NCBI RefSeq assembly: GCF_042665595.1 | Contig: NZ_JBHTCT010000032.1 | Span: 56,481 to 120,480, forward strand | Source of the DNA: Bhargavaea changchunensis | GTDB lineage: Bacteria; Bacillota; Bacilli; Bacillales_A; Planococcaceae | DNA: 64,000 nt | Reading direction: 5' to 3' | In this document: piece by piece, positions 17,114-25,835 of the stretch | Numbering within the stretch: position 1 is the first letter of the stretch | Layout: the number at the start of each line of letters is the position of its first letter | The notes under the pieces: model-generated | What the model saw: the letters and a program-made list of their open reading frames with translations, nothing else | Databases searched by the model: none | What the model was told of the DNA's origin: nothing | Translations under genes and position numbers: made by a program

Positions 17114-18289
17114 TTAGTCCTGGAAGCCCTTCAGTTTGTCACCGATGACGTCACTGATGGAGAAGCCTTTTGATTCTTCCGGCATCTCGTATTCGTCAGG
17201 CTGTGCTTCGCGGCGATCTTCGCGCGGAAGTGTCTCCTTGATGCTGAGGGAGAGGCGCTTGTCCTGCTTGTTGACGTCGAGCACCTTCACTTGGACGGTC
17301 TGGCCTTCCTCAATGACTTCATGAGGCGTGCCGATGTGGTGTCGGGCCATCTGGGAAATGTGGACAAGTCCTTCCACGCCAGGGAACACTTCGACAAATG
17401 CGCCATAGGAGACAATGCGCTTTACAACGCCATCAAGAACAGAGCCCTTAGGCGCTTTTTCCTCGATGTCTTCCCACGGTCCAGGGAGTGTTTCCTTGAT
17501 GGAAAGCGAGATGCGTTCGTTGTCGCGGTCCACGGAAAGGACCTTGACATTCACTTTGTCGCCTTCGGAGAGAACATCGCTCACCTGCTCGACGTGGCCG
17601 TGCGCGACCTGGGAGATATGGACAAGCCCGTCCACACCGCCGATGTCGACGAATGCGCCAAACGAAGCTATGCGCTGAACTGTACCTTCGATGACATCGC
17701 CTTCCTGGATGTTGTTCAGGACTTCACCCTTCTGGGCGTCCTTCTCCTCTTCAATTACAGCGCGGTGGGAGAGGATCAGGCGGTTTTTCTCCTTGTCCAT
17801 CTCGACAATCTTGAATGTCATTTCACGGCCCTTGTAATCGTCGAACGACTCCACATAGTGGTCTTCAACAAGGGAAGCCGGGACAAAGCCGCGGACGCCG
17901 AGGTCCACAACGAGGCCGCCTTTGACGACGTCCTTCACTTCAGCAGTGATAGTTTCGTTGCTGTCAAACTTCTCCTTCAGGCTATCCCAAGCAGCTTCTG
18001 CATCGACTTTGCGCTTCGACAGGACGAAGTTCTCATTATCGTTTTCTACTTTGAGGATGATGAGCTCCAGGATGTCGCCAACCTGGACTGCATCGGATGC
18101 CTTTTCAATATGGAGGCTCGACAGTTCGCTGATCGGGATGACACCGTCAAATGGTGCCCCGGGGATTGTAACCGTCACCGATTTATCTTCGATCTTTTCA
18201 ACTTTCCCGGTTACGCGATCTCCAGTTTTGAAATCGCGGATTTCTTGCTCTTCCATATGTTGCTCCATGTTATTCATCTCTTCACTCAT
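17114..18289 (-). CDS. ypfD: S1 RNA-binding domain protein (RpsA homologue, YpfD)
   Basis: A 391-residue acidic protein with four S1 (OB-fold) repeats, beginning near residues 15 (GDRVTGKVEKIEDKSVTV), 100 (ITAEVKDVVKGGLVVDLG), 185 (GDVIEGTVQRIASFGAFVD) and 270 (GSVLDGVVKRIVSYGAFVE). It is a shortened relative of ribosomal protein S1 found in low-GC Gram-positives, where its role in translation is not settled. The ATG at 18289 has GGAGGAGG 8 bases upstream; an earlier ATG at 18307 contains that site itself. It is the last gene of the cmk-plsC-ypfD group. Confidence 0.93.
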   Translation of the reverse strand: MSEEMNNMEQHMEEQEIRDFKTGDRVTGKVEKIEDKSVTVTIPGAPFDGVIPISELSSLHIEKASDAVQVGDILELIILKVENDNENFVLSKRKVDAEAAWDSLKEKFDSNETITAEVKDVVKGGLVVDLGVRGFVPASLVEDHYVESFDDYKGREMTFKIVEMDKEKNRLILSHRAVIEEEKDAQKGEVLNNIQEGDVIEGTVQRIASFGAFVDIGGVDGLVHISQVAHGHVEQVSDVLSEGDKVNVKVLSVDRDNERISLSIKETLPGPWEDIEEKAPKGSVLDGVVKRIVSYGAFVEVFPGVEGLVHISQMARHHIGTPHEVIEEGQTVQVKVLDVNKQDKRLSLSIKETLPREDRREAQPDEYEMPEESKGFSISDVIGDKLKGFQD

Positions 18290-18362
18290 GCCTAAGTCCT
18301 CCTCCATAAAGGTTCCTTACCCCATTTTATTAGAAAACGCCTGTAAAAACAAAATATTAAGC

Positions 18363-18956
18363 TTATTTGCCCGATTTTTCTTTTTCGATGAGCAGGCGTA
18401 TTTCTTCCATGATTGCTTCCGTCACTTCTTCGGCTCCTGCTTTGCGCTCCCTGAATGGCGTCATATCAAGGGGTCTGCCATAGCGGACCTTCAGCTTGCG
18501 GAACGGTCGGTATGGGCCGATGATTGCGCATGGGACGACGACTGCGTCGCCGCCCTTTAATGCGAAAAAGCCGGCTCCGGACATGCCCTTGCCGAGGGTT
18601 CCATCTTTTCTACGGGTACCTTCCGGGAACATTCCGACGACCTGTCCTTCTTTCAGCAAGCCGATCGCCGTTCTGATGGCGTTCCGGTCACTGAGCCCCC
18701 GCTTGACCGGAAAGACGTGAAGGTTGGACAATAGATTCTTCAAAACAGGGGCTTCAAAGAGTTCCGCCTTTGCCATGAAATTGATCGGCCGTGGAGCGGT
18801 GATTCCGACAACCGGAGGGTCCAGGTCTGCGATATGGTTCGCACAGACGAGGACGCCCCCTTCCACGGGGAAGTGTTCGGTCCCTTTCACGTCAAGCCGG
18901 TACAGCGGTTTAAGTACGCCATAGACGACCGACTTTGCGAAATGATAGAAGTCCAT
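18363..18956 (-). CDS. plsC: 1-acyl-sn-glycerol-3-phosphate acyltransferase
   Basis: A 197-residue membrane-associated enzyme that acylates lysophosphatidate to phosphatidate in phospholipid synthesis. The catalytic HX4D motif is NHIADLD near residue 40, and the substrate motif FPEGTRRKDG lies near residue 114. Its ATG overlaps the cmk stop by one base (TGATG), so the two are translationally coupled. B. subtilis has a similar cmk-linked acyltransferase-type gene arrangement. Confidence 0.93.
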   Translation of the reverse strand: MDFYHFAKSVVYGVLKPLYRLDVKGTEHFPVEGGVLVCANHIADLDPPVVGITAPRPINFMAKAELFEAPVLKNLLSNLHVFPVKRGLSDRNAIRTAIGLLKEGQVVGMFPEGTRRKDGTLGKGMSGAGFFALKGGDAVVVPCAIIGPYRPFRKLKVRYGRPLDMTPFRERKAGAEEVTEAIMEEIRLLIEKEKSGK

Positions 18957-19630
18957 CAGTCCACCTTCTCCCTGACAAGCTCCATGATCGCATCTGCCGC
19001 TTCACTGATCGACAACGATGTCGTGTCGAGCAGCACAGCATCCCCCGCCTGGGTAAGCGGTGAAACTTCGCGTTCGCTGTCTTTCTTGTCCCGGAGTGCA
19101 ATTTCCTGTGCCAACTGTTCAAGGGAGGAGTCAAATCCCCGTCTCAAGTTTTCAGCGTGGCGACGGCGCGCACGCTCTTCAACGCTTGCCGTCATGAAGA
19201 CCTTAAGTTCGGCATCGGGCAGCACAGCCGTCCCAATATCACGCCCATCCATGACGACGCCGCCTTCTTCTGCCATCTTGCGCTGCGCATCTACCATGTA
19301 GGCGCGCACACCTGCATGGGCAGAAGCGGCGGATACCCCGTTTGTCACGGCATCGGTACGGATTTCGTCCGTCACGTCTTGGCCATCCAGCCAGACGGAT
19401 TGTCCTTTGTCACCGGCCTTTAGCACAATCTCGGTCCCCGGCAGAAGAGCCTCCACATCGGCGGCCTTGTCCAAATCTATGCCCGCTCTGATCGCTTTAT
19501 ACGTCAGCGCCCGGTACATGGCGCCCGTATCGATATATGTATAACCTAATTTCTCGGCTACTAACTTCGCAATCGTACTTTTTCCCGCGGCGGCGGGTCC
19601 GTCTATCGCAATGCGGATTTCGTTCGTCAT
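18956..19630 (-). CDS. cmk: Cytidylate kinase
   Basis: A 224-residue kinase that phosphorylates CMP and dCMP. The P-loop is AIDGPAAAGKSTIAKLVA near residue 9; DTGAMYRALT and VVMDGRDIGTAVLPDA are family signatures for nucleotide binding. The ATG at 19630 (MTNEIRIAIDG) has GAGGAG about 11 bases upstream; an in-frame TTG at 19639 is too close. It heads the cmk-plsC-ypfD group. Confidence 0.97.
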   Translation of the reverse strand: MTNEIRIAIDGPAAAGKSTIAKLVAEKLGYTYIDTGAMYRALTYKAIRAGIDLDKAADVEALLPGTEIVLKAGDKGQSVWLDGQDVTDEIRTDAVTNGVSAASAHAGVRAYMVDAQRKMAEEGGVVMDGRDIGTAVLPDAELKVFMTASVEERARRRHAENLRRGFDSSLEQLAQEIALRDKKDSEREVSPLTQAGDAVLLDTTSLSISEAADAIMELVREKVD

Positions 19631-19674
19631 CTCGTTCAACTCTCCTCAAGTCAATTCGACCTCATTGTACCATA

Positions 19675-19712
19675 TCAAAAAACGAAAAGCCCCCGATGGC
19701 GGGGACTTTTCG
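19675..19712 (-). terminator. Rho-independent terminator after ypeB
   Basis: On the minus strand CGAAAAGTCCCC and GGGGGCTTTTCG form a long stem followed by TTTTTT. It ends the sleB-ypeB operon. Confidence 0.9.
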
Positions 19713-19717
19713 CCGGT

Positions 19718-21007
19718 TCAGCGCAGGATTTCGCTCTTTAGCACTTCTCCGGTTTCTGTGTCGACCATGAGCCTGTAGGTGTCCGTCCTGCCGCCGGTCT
19801 TCTTGGTGACGACAAGAAGATGGCATAGGCGCTGGACAAGTTCATGGTTGGCAGTGTATCCGAGCTCTTCCGACTGGACCACCGTTCCGTCAGTGAAGAA
19901 ATCTTTCGGATCGAACGGGTTGATCGGCTGGGCCTTAAGTTTTTCTTTCTGGATATATTCCATTGCATTGACACCGAGAACTTCTCCATCGTCCTTTGCA
20001 AGCTTTACCTGGATGCCGTCTGCAAACACCTTTCCGCCGGTATCCGGATCCACCCGCACAAAGCTAAGGTGCCAGAAATGGCTGTTTTCCCGGGATTCCT
20101 CAAAGACCAGATCCTCATACCCCGCCTGACGGAGGAATTCTTCCGCACGCTTGCGGATGTCCGCCTCAGGCAGGACATCCTCGCCGACAGGCCGCTCAAC
20201 AAGCAGTGAAAGCAGGTGGCCGCCGCGCTCGGTAAAGTCTGCATAACCGATCCTCGCCCCGTCCTGGAAGCGGATATGATAAAACGGATACGGCGCATCC
20301 GGTTCGCTCTGGCTTACATGGACGGTGGCGTTGTCATACTCCGGGAAGAGTTCCTTGAACCGGCTGAGCGCATTGTCCCGTCCGATCGGCTCATCCTCAA
20401 GATGCTTCAGATCTTTTTTCTTCTGCTCATCATGTTCGCTGGCAGTCAGAGGGAAATCACTCTCGGAATAGGTTTTCACGGCCTGCCCGAGATCGGCCCA
20501 GCGCTTGTCCGGCTTTTCACCTTCCAATTGTGCAAACCAGCTTTCCGGGCCGGTGCCTCCGGCAAACATGCCCTTAGTCGCAGAGGACCATTCGGTTGAG
20601 AACTCATCAAGGTTCGCAGCTGCATTGCCAAGTGCCTTTCCCCATTTTTCTTGGGGAATTGCACCGGTTTTGGCCAGGTCTGCGTAATCTCCCAGCCTTG
20701 TAAGGTAATTCATCCATTCCGAAGAAAACTCACGGTCAAGCGGCAGCGAGGAGATGTTGTTGCGGATCTCCGAGGACAATCTCCAGATGTTGTCGAGCGG
20801 CTCCGTTGCCGCAGTTTGATCCTGATAAAGCAGGACCTTCCTGACTTCCTGTTCCAGTTCATTCATCTGTTCGGTCGCCTCCGACAGTTTGTCGGTATAC
20901 TGGCCGTTCAAAAGAAGGGTCAGCCTCTCATTTTTGGCGTTGGCCGACCAAGAGAAGATGGCCAGGGCGGCAACCGTATAGGCGAGTACAAATATCAATT
21001 TTTTCAT
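19718..21007 (-). CDS. ypeB: Germination protein YpeB
   Basis: A 429-residue protein needed to localise and stabilise the cortex-lytic enzyme SleB in the spore inner membrane. An N-terminal membrane anchor or signal spans about residues 4-22 (LIFVLAYTVAALAIFSWSA), followed by a helical region and C-terminal PepSY-type modules (YPFYHIRFQDGARIGYADFT; FWHLSFVRVDPDTGGKVFA). The start at 21007 has GAGGGATCC upstream. It follows sleB by 9 bases, the conserved two-gene operon of spore formers. Confidence 0.95.
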   Translation of the reverse strand: MKKLIFVLAYTVAALAIFSWSANAKNERLTLLLNGQYTDKLSEATEQMNELEQEVRKVLLYQDQTAATEPLDNIWRLSSEIRNNISSLPLDREFSSEWMNYLTRLGDYADLAKTGAIPQEKWGKALGNAAANLDEFSTEWSSATKGMFAGGTGPESWFAQLEGEKPDKRWADLGQAVKTYSESDFPLTASEHDEQKKKDLKHLEDEPIGRDNALSRFKELFPEYDNATVHVSQSEPDAPYPFYHIRFQDGARIGYADFTERGGHLLSLLVERPVGEDVLPEADIRKRAEEFLRQAGYEDLVFEESRENSHFWHLSFVRVDPDTGGKVFADGIQVKLAKDDGEVLGVNAMEYIQKEKLKAQPINPFDPKDFFTDGTVVQSEELGYTANHELVQRLCHLLVVTKKTGGRTDTYRLMVDTETGEVLKSEILR

Positions 21008-21016
21008 GGGGATCCC

Positions 21017-21835
21017 TCACATGCAGAAGATATGCTGCCCGATTTTTTTGATCTGTGGTCTCGACCAGATCCATTCGCTTGTTGCTGTGACCGGATTAAA
21101 GTAATAGATGGCATTCTCTGTCGGGTCCCAACCATTTATCGCATCGATGACGGCCTCTTTGGCGCGCTCGTTTGGCGTGAGCCAGATTTGACCGTCAGCA
21201 ACTGCAGTAAAGGCGAGCGGCTGGAAGATGACTCCGCTCACGGTATTCGGAAAGTCGGCATGTTCCAGCCGATTCAGAATGACCGCGGCCACGGCCACCT
21301 GCCCCTCATATGGTTCGCCGCGCGCTTCCCCGTACACCGCATTGGCCATTAGCTGGATGTCCTGATCACTATAGCCGGGCGGGATATTGGCGGTTTGCCC
21401 GCCTCCCCCGCCTCCGCCGCCCCCACCATTGCCTCCGCCTTTTACCTGAGCCTCAAGCGGCGTTCCGCCATAATGGGTGAAAGCTTTACCCGCTTCGATA
21501 TTGTTCATGACAAAGTCTTTGTGATACTTTGAAACAGACACAAGTTTTTCTTTCGTTCCTGCGCCGGCCACACCATCAATAGGAAGGCCATACGCCTGCT
21601 GGAAGTTCCGGAGAGCCCAGTATGTCCCATAACCGAACTTTCCGTCGATTTTCCCATCATAGAACCCCGTCCATTGAAGGCGTGCCTGCAGTTCGATGAC
21701 ATCATCGCCGAAAGCTCCGCGTCCGATATTCTGAGCGGTGAACGCGTCCTTGCCGGCCGGAACGGATAACGCCATGACCAGAACCAGCACCGCCAGGACG
21801 GGCCTGCGTTTTCGGCGCGCCGATTTCGTTTGCAC
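21017..21835 (-). CDS. sleB: Spore cortex-lytic enzyme SleB
   Basis: A 272-residue lytic transglycosylase that degrades spore cortex peptidoglycan during germination. A signal peptide (LAVLVLVMALSVPAG) is followed by a peptidoglycan-binding domain (GDDVIELQARLQWTGFYDGK), a glycine-rich linker with ten consecutive glycines near residue 140, and the catalytic Hydrolase_2 domain (LMANAVYGEARGEPYEGQVA) with its glutamate. I chose the GTG at 21835 because AGGAGGG lies 6 bases upstream. An upstream in-frame ATG at 21895 has no site and would bury the signal peptide. Confidence 0.95.
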   Translation of the reverse strand: MQTKSARRKRRPVLAVLVLVMALSVPAGKDAFTAQNIGRGAFGDDVIELQARLQWTGFYDGKIDGKFGYGTYWALRNFQQAYGLPIDGVAGAGTKEKLVSVSKYHKDFVMNNIEAGKAFTHYGGTPLEAQVKGGGNGGGGGGGGGGQTANIPPGYSDQDIQLMANAVYGEARGEPYEGQVAVAAVILNRLEHADFPNTVSGVIFQPLAFTAVADGQIWLTPNERAKEAVIDAINGWDPTENAIYYFNPVTATSEWIWSRPQIKKIGQHIFCM

Positions 21836-22017
21836 ATGAATCCCTCCTGTGATTTCCATCGCCCGACCCGAATGTTCCGGGAGGGTCTTTTGCATAGCGT
21901 GTGCAAAAATAGGGGGATTATAAACAGGGAAAGCGCAAATGAAAAAAGTTTACTTGGGGAAAAACGCTTTACGCTTAATCTGAAGCCTTGACCATTTTAT
22001 TGTCACCGTAAAAGGTA

Positions 22018-22041
22018 TAAAAAAACCCGGCTTTCGCCGGG
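22018..22041 (-). terminator. Rho-independent terminator of prsW
   Basis: On the minus strand CCCGGC-GAAA-GCCGGG is followed by TTTTTTT, directly after the prsW stop. Confidence 0.9.
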
Positions 22042-22722
22042 TCATCGCACTGTGCGGTGTTTTCGGATATATTGGTCGACACTTAGGATGTGTGCACGCT
22101 TGACCCGCTTAAGGGCAAACCACCATAAGAAGAGCATGAATGGGATCAGCAGATACATTCGGATGCTTCCCGCCATGACAAGAGCATTGTAGACGAAGTG
22201 AAGTCCGAATGCGGTGAAGAATGCAAGGAACAGCATCGGCTTCGTTCCGGATTCTTCAACGAACTTGGCTCGGCCCAGGTAATAGCCCATGACCACACCG
22301 AACAGGGCGTGACTGGAGACGGGCAGCAGCGCACGGATCAGCGCTTCGTTCATACCGAACGTCAGGAGGAAAAGGATGTTTTCGACGGTCGCAAAACCGA
22401 GAGATACGGATGCGCCAAACAAGATACCGTCATAGGGATCCTCAAAGTCCACATGACCATAGACGACGACCAGCAGGACGAGCCACTTGAAAAATTCCTC
22501 GAGCCCGCTAGTGAACAGCACATCACTCACAAAAACGGAGTTGAAAACACCTTCCTCTTCGAACACGTACTGGACAAAGAGAATCGGAAATGTCAGCATC
22601 ATTCCATAAATATAGGTCCGAAGCAGGCTCCGTGAAGGATCTTTATGAATCTGCTTGCGCAGGTAAAAGTAACTGAACAGCGCGAGGCCCGGGGCGATCG
22701 CCACCGTTAAAAGCATAAACAT
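22042..22722 (-). CDS. prsW: Intramembrane-associated protease PrsW
   Basis: A 226-residue polytopic membrane protein with about seven predicted segments. In B. subtilis PrsW makes the first cut in the anti-sigma factor RsiW. The acidic motif TSGLEEFFKW near residue 72 and HALFGVVMGYYLG near residue 140 belong to the conserved core of this CAAX-like protease family. The start at ATG 22722 has AAGGAGG about 11 bases upstream; an in-frame ATG at 22758 has no site. The gene is flanked by sleB-ypeB as in B. subtilis. No sigW-rsiW pair is in this window. Confidence 0.92.
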   Translation of the reverse strand: MFMLLTVAIAPGLALFSYFYLRKQIHKDPSRSLLRTYIYGMMLTFPILFVQYVFEEEGVFNSVFVSDVLFTSGLEEFFKWLVLLVVVYGHVDFEDPYDGILFGASVSLGFATVENILFLLTFGMNEALIRALLPVSSHALFGVVMGYYLGRAKFVEESGTKPMLFLAFFTAFGLHFVYNALVMAGSIRMYLLIPFMLFLWWFALKRVKRAHILSVDQYIRKHRTVR

Positions 22723-22797
22723 GGGCGTCACCCCCTCCTTGCGAACTACATCCATCATCCTATTTTAACATGTCAGAATCTACCGGGAGGTATCAAA

Positions 22798-23772
22798 ATG
22801 ACAAAAACCTTGCTTCTGGTCCATACAGGCGGCACGATATCAATGACCACCGACGAACAGGGGGCCGTTACGCCGGGCCTGAATAATCCTCTACTCGGTG
22901 AAATTGATAAACTCGGACTTGCGGATGAAATCATCGAGATCGAGGCCTTCAATCTCCCATCCCCGCACATCACACCCGCTCATATGCTGGAGCTGAAGAA
23001 ATTGATTATGCGTATGATCGGCGAACAGCCGGTGGACGGTGTCATCATTACTCATGGCACGGACACACTGGAAGAGACCGCCTATTTCCTCGACCTGACT
23101 CTGGACCTGGAAATCCCTGTAGTCCTCACCGGAGCGATGAGAAGCGCCGATGAGATCGGATCAGACGGCGTGCATAATGTTCTTTCGGCCATAAGAGTCG
23201 CCTCCGACGATGAATCTTTGGGCATGGGGGTCCTCGTCGTGCTGAATGATGAAATCCATACTGCCCAGAATGTGACCAAGACCCATACATCAAACGTATC
23301 GACATTCCAGAGTCCCCAGTACGGACCGATTGGCCTGGTTGCAAACGGCCATATCCATTATCACCACGCCCCGCTCCACCGCACCCGTTTTCATGTGGAG
23401 GAACTCGGGGGTCGGGTGGCACTCTTGAAAGTGTATGCCGGCATGGATTCGGAATTCCTTTTTCACGCCGCAGATGCAGGCTACGAAGGGATTGTTCTAG
23501 AAGGGCTTGGCCAGGGAAACGTCCCCCCTTCACTAATGCCGGGGCTCCGGAGATTGCTGGAAGCCGAAATACCCGTCGTACTCGTTTCGCGTTGTTTCAA
23601 CGGAATTGCCCAGCCTGTATATGGTTACGAAGGCGGAGGCAGGATGCTTCAAGAGGAAGGTGTCATCTTCTCTCATGGTCTGAGCGGACAAAAAGCAAGG
23701 ATTCAGCTGCTTCTTGCCTTATCGTCCGGAATCAGCCCGAAACAGGTTGCAGATTCCTTTACGGGTCATTGA
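22798..23772 (+). CDS. ansA: L-asparaginase, type I
   Basis: A 324-residue enzyme hydrolysing asparagine to aspartate and ammonia. The first catalytic threonine is in LLVHTGGTISM near residue 10, and the second active-site cluster is THGTDTLEETAYF near residue 85. With no signal peptide it should be the cytosolic type I enzyme. GGGAGGT lies 6 bases before the ATG. It is one of few plus-strand genes here, divergent from prsW and convergent with ypdA. In B. subtilis this site holds gudB, so the local gene content differs. Confidence 0.95.
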   Translation: MTKTLLLVHTGGTISMTTDEQGAVTPGLNNPLLGEIDKLGLADEIIEIEAFNLPSPHITPAHMLELKKLIMRMIGEQPVDGVIITHGTDTLEETAYFLDLTLDLEIPVVLTGAMRSADEIGSDGVHNVLSAIRVASDDESLGMGVLVVLNDEIHTAQNVTKTHTSNVSTFQSPQYGPIGLVANGHIHYHHAPLHRTRFHVEELGGRVALLKVYAGMDSEFLFHAADAGYEGIVLEGLGQGNVPPSLMPGLRRLLEAEIPVVLVSRCFNGIAQPVYGYEGGGRMLQEEGVIFSHGLSGQKARIQLLLALSSGISPKQVADSFTGH

Positions 23773-23840
23773 ATTGCAGCGCTTCTTCCTTGTTAAAGAA
23801 GGGCTCTGGGGTTACATAAAAAATATTATGTTAATGATTA

Positions 23841-23876
23841 AGCCGGATTTGCGGGGAGTTCCCTGCAGATCCGGCT
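23841..23876. terminator. Putative bidirectional terminator hairpin between ansA and ypdA
   Basis: AGCCGGAT and ATCCGGCT with inner TGCGGGG/CCCTGCA form a long stem between convergent genes. Neither side has a strong T-run, so it may act by structure alone. Confidence 0.5.
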
Positions 23877-23879
23877 AGT

Positions 23880-24848
23880 TTACTTTAGATATCCGATTGC
23901 TTTTCTTGCGATCAGGCCGCCATGGAAGCGTCCATTTTCTATGAAGATTTCGTTTGCGTTGTTCCCCGCAGCGATGACACCGGCAATGAAAAGGCCGGGA
24001 ACTGAAGTCTCCATCGTCTCCGGATCGTATTGCGGACGTCCGGTTTCCCCGTCGACCCCGATTCCCATGTTCCGGAGAAAGGTATGATCAGGATGGTAGC
24101 CTGTCATGGAAAACACAAAATCGTTGGGTACCGAGCTGATCCTTCCGTCCCGATCCACTAGCTCGACGGATTCTTCGGTAATCCGGACAGGAATCGTTTC
24201 GAACAGCATGTCGACCGACCCGTTCCGTACAAGCGCGTCAAATTCCGGCAACACCCAAGGCTTAACGCTAGGCGAGTATTCCGTCCCCCGATAGGAGACA
24301 GTGACACGGGCTCCCGCTTTGTTCAGTTCGATGGCAGCATCTACCGCGGAGTTTTTGCCGCCGATCACCAGGACGTCCGTATCGAAAAACGGATGTGCCT
24401 CCTTGAAATAGTGAAAGACTTTCGGCAGGTTCTCCCCGGGGATCCCCAGGTAATTCGGATTGTCATAGTAGCCCGTTGCAACGATTGCGACAGGTGCCCG
24501 GTATCGGCCCTTATCCGTTTTGATGATAAATCCGCCATCCTCTTTTTCCACACTTTCAACTCGTTCGAAGCGGTTGACCCGCAATTGCTTTATCCGTACG
24601 ACTTCCCTGTAATAGACAAGCGCTTCGTTCCGTTTCGGCTTCAGCCGCTCCGTGATGAACGGGATATCGCCGACAGAAAGCTTTTCACTTGAACTGAAAA
24701 AAGTCTGGTGGGTCGGATAATTGTAGATCGCATTGACAATATTGCCCTTTTCGATAATGAGCGGACGGATGCCCTCTTCCTGCAATGCGATGGCTGCAGC
24801 GATGCCGCACGGTCCGCCGCCAATAATAATAGCTTCTTCCTGAATCAT
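23880..24848 (-). CDS. ypdA: Bacillithiol disulfide reductase YpdA (Bdr)
   Basis: A 322-residue FAD- and NADPH-dependent reductase of the thioredoxin-reductase-like fold that recycles oxidised bacillithiol. AIIIGGGPCGIAAAIALQEE at the N terminus binds FAD, with the family cysteine in the GGGPCG motif. VLVIGGKNSAVDAAIELNKA near residue 160 binds NADPH, and ATGYYDNP is conserved. The gene is 2 bases after the phosphoesterase gene and probably shares its transcript. Its presence implies that the organism makes bacillithiol. Confidence 0.93.
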   Translation of the reverse strand: MIQEEAIIIGGGPCGIAAAIALQEEGIRPLIIEKGNIVNAIYNYPTHQTFFSSSEKLSVGDIPFITERLKPKRNEALVYYREVVRIKQLRVNRFERVESVEKEDGGFIIKTDKGRYRAPVAIVATGYYDNPNYLGIPGENLPKVFHYFKEAHPFFDTDVLVIGGKNSAVDAAIELNKAGARVTVSYRGTEYSPSVKPWVLPEFDALVRNGSVDMLFETIPVRITEESVELVDRDGRISSVPNDFVFSMTGYHPDHTFLRNMGIGVDGETGRPQYDPETMETSVPGLFIAGVIAAGNNANEIFIENGRFHGGLIARKAIGYLK

Positions 24849-24850
24849 AT

Positions 24851-25639
24851 TTACAACTCTCCATTACTGTGCTTCTTTTTCGCGCGGAGCCTGATGACAT
24901 GGCATTCAGCAGGTGCTCCGAGCCTGAGCGGCACGAGAGAGGTCCCGTAGCCGTTGCTCACGAGTTCCACTTTACCATTATCCGACCGGAAGAACCCCTT
25001 TTCAAGCATCCCGAACCGTCCCAGCCGAATCTGGCCGCCGTGAGTATGCCCTGCCATCCGGACTTCCGGATCCCTGGACCCAAGCATCCTGAAAACGGAC
25101 GGCGAGTGTGAGACGAAAATGACCGCGTCACCCCGCCTGACATTCCGGAAAGCCTGATCGACATCGACATTGGAAGAAGTTTCATCATCCGTACCGACAA
25201 GCATCCAGCGAATGGGACCTGCCATCAGTTCGGCCGATTCATTATCGAGCACTGTTCCTCCCTCATCGGAGATGACGGAGCGTATCAGGGCCTCCCCCAC
25301 TTCACGGTCATTGTTCCCCCATACATAGAAAAGCGGACCAAGCGCAGAAAGCCTCCTGATGTTCAGGCGAATACGTGATTCCGGGACACCGCCCTCCGCC
25401 AAATCCCCGCCGATGACGACCGCATCAAACGGACCACCGGCTTTCCTGATGAGTTTCCTGGATACGCGGCGGCGGTGGATGTCCGAAATAAACAAGATCT
25501 TCGGGCCTTCCCCGTCCTGTTCAGTGTGGATCACGGCATCATGCTCCCTGAGAATGGCCACCTTGGCGCTTGCATACATCGCAGCAAGTACAGTGCCCGC
25601 CGCAGCAGCCAGCACTGCACCAACAGTTTTTAATTCCAT
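24851..25639 (-). CDS. ypbG: Calcineurin-like metallophosphoesterase, YpbG-like
   Basis: A 262-residue membrane-anchored phosphoesterase of unknown substrate. Metal-binding motifs appear in order: FISDIHRR (D-x-H), VIGGDLAEGG (GD), WGNNDRE (GNND), VSHSPSVF (H) and AGHTHGGQ (GHTH). An N-terminal hydrophobic stretch (AVLAAAAGTVLAAMY) should anchor it. GGGAG lies before the ATG at 25639. It precedes ypdA by 2 bases. The closest well-known relatives include YkoQ/YpbG and UDP-2,3-diacylglucosamine hydrolase-like enzymes, so the substrate cannot be called. Confidence 0.88.
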   Translation of the reverse strand: MELKTVGAVLAAAAGTVLAAMYASAKVAILREHDAVIHTEQDGEGPKILFISDIHRRRVSRKLIRKAGGPFDAVVIGGDLAEGGVPESRIRLNIRRLSALGPLFYVWGNNDREVGEALIRSVISDEGGTVLDNESAELMAGPIRWMLVGTDDETSSNVDVDQAFRNVRRGDAVIFVSHSPSVFRMLGSRDPEVRMAGHTHGGQIRLGRFGMLEKGFFRSDNGKVELVSNGYGTSLVPLRLGAPAECHVIRLRAKKKHSNGEL

Positions 25640-25704
25640 TGCACCAACTCCCGTTCCAGGGACTTTCAGAACCCTATCTTTATAAGACGCCCGCCTTGGC
25701 CTAA

Positions 25705-25733
25705 AGTATGCAAGATAACGTCGGGCGCTTCAA
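25705..25733 (-). promoter_or_regulatory. Putative sigma-A promoter of ypbG-ypdA
   Basis: The minus strand reads TTGAAG, 17 bases, CATACT, about 65 bases before the ypbG start. Confidence 0.4.
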
Positions 25734-25765
25734 AAAGTTAAGGATATCCCGAAAGGTTTCCCTAC

Positions 25766-25814
25766 AAAAAAGCAAACGGCAGCAGCTCGGGTCGCTCACC
25801 GCAGGCCACTGCCG
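25766..25814 (-). terminator. Putative terminator after the CBS-ACT gene
   Basis: On the minus strand CGGCAG and CTGCCG close a 26-base loop with inner pairing, followed by TTTGCTTTTTT. Confidence 0.6.
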
Positions 25815-25835
25815 AATGCTATGAAATTAGCAGAT

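Noticed and set aside
17291..18295. Plus-strand open frame of about 330 codons opposite the S1-domain gene
   Set aside because: Its repeats are the mirror of the S1 repeats; no start signal.
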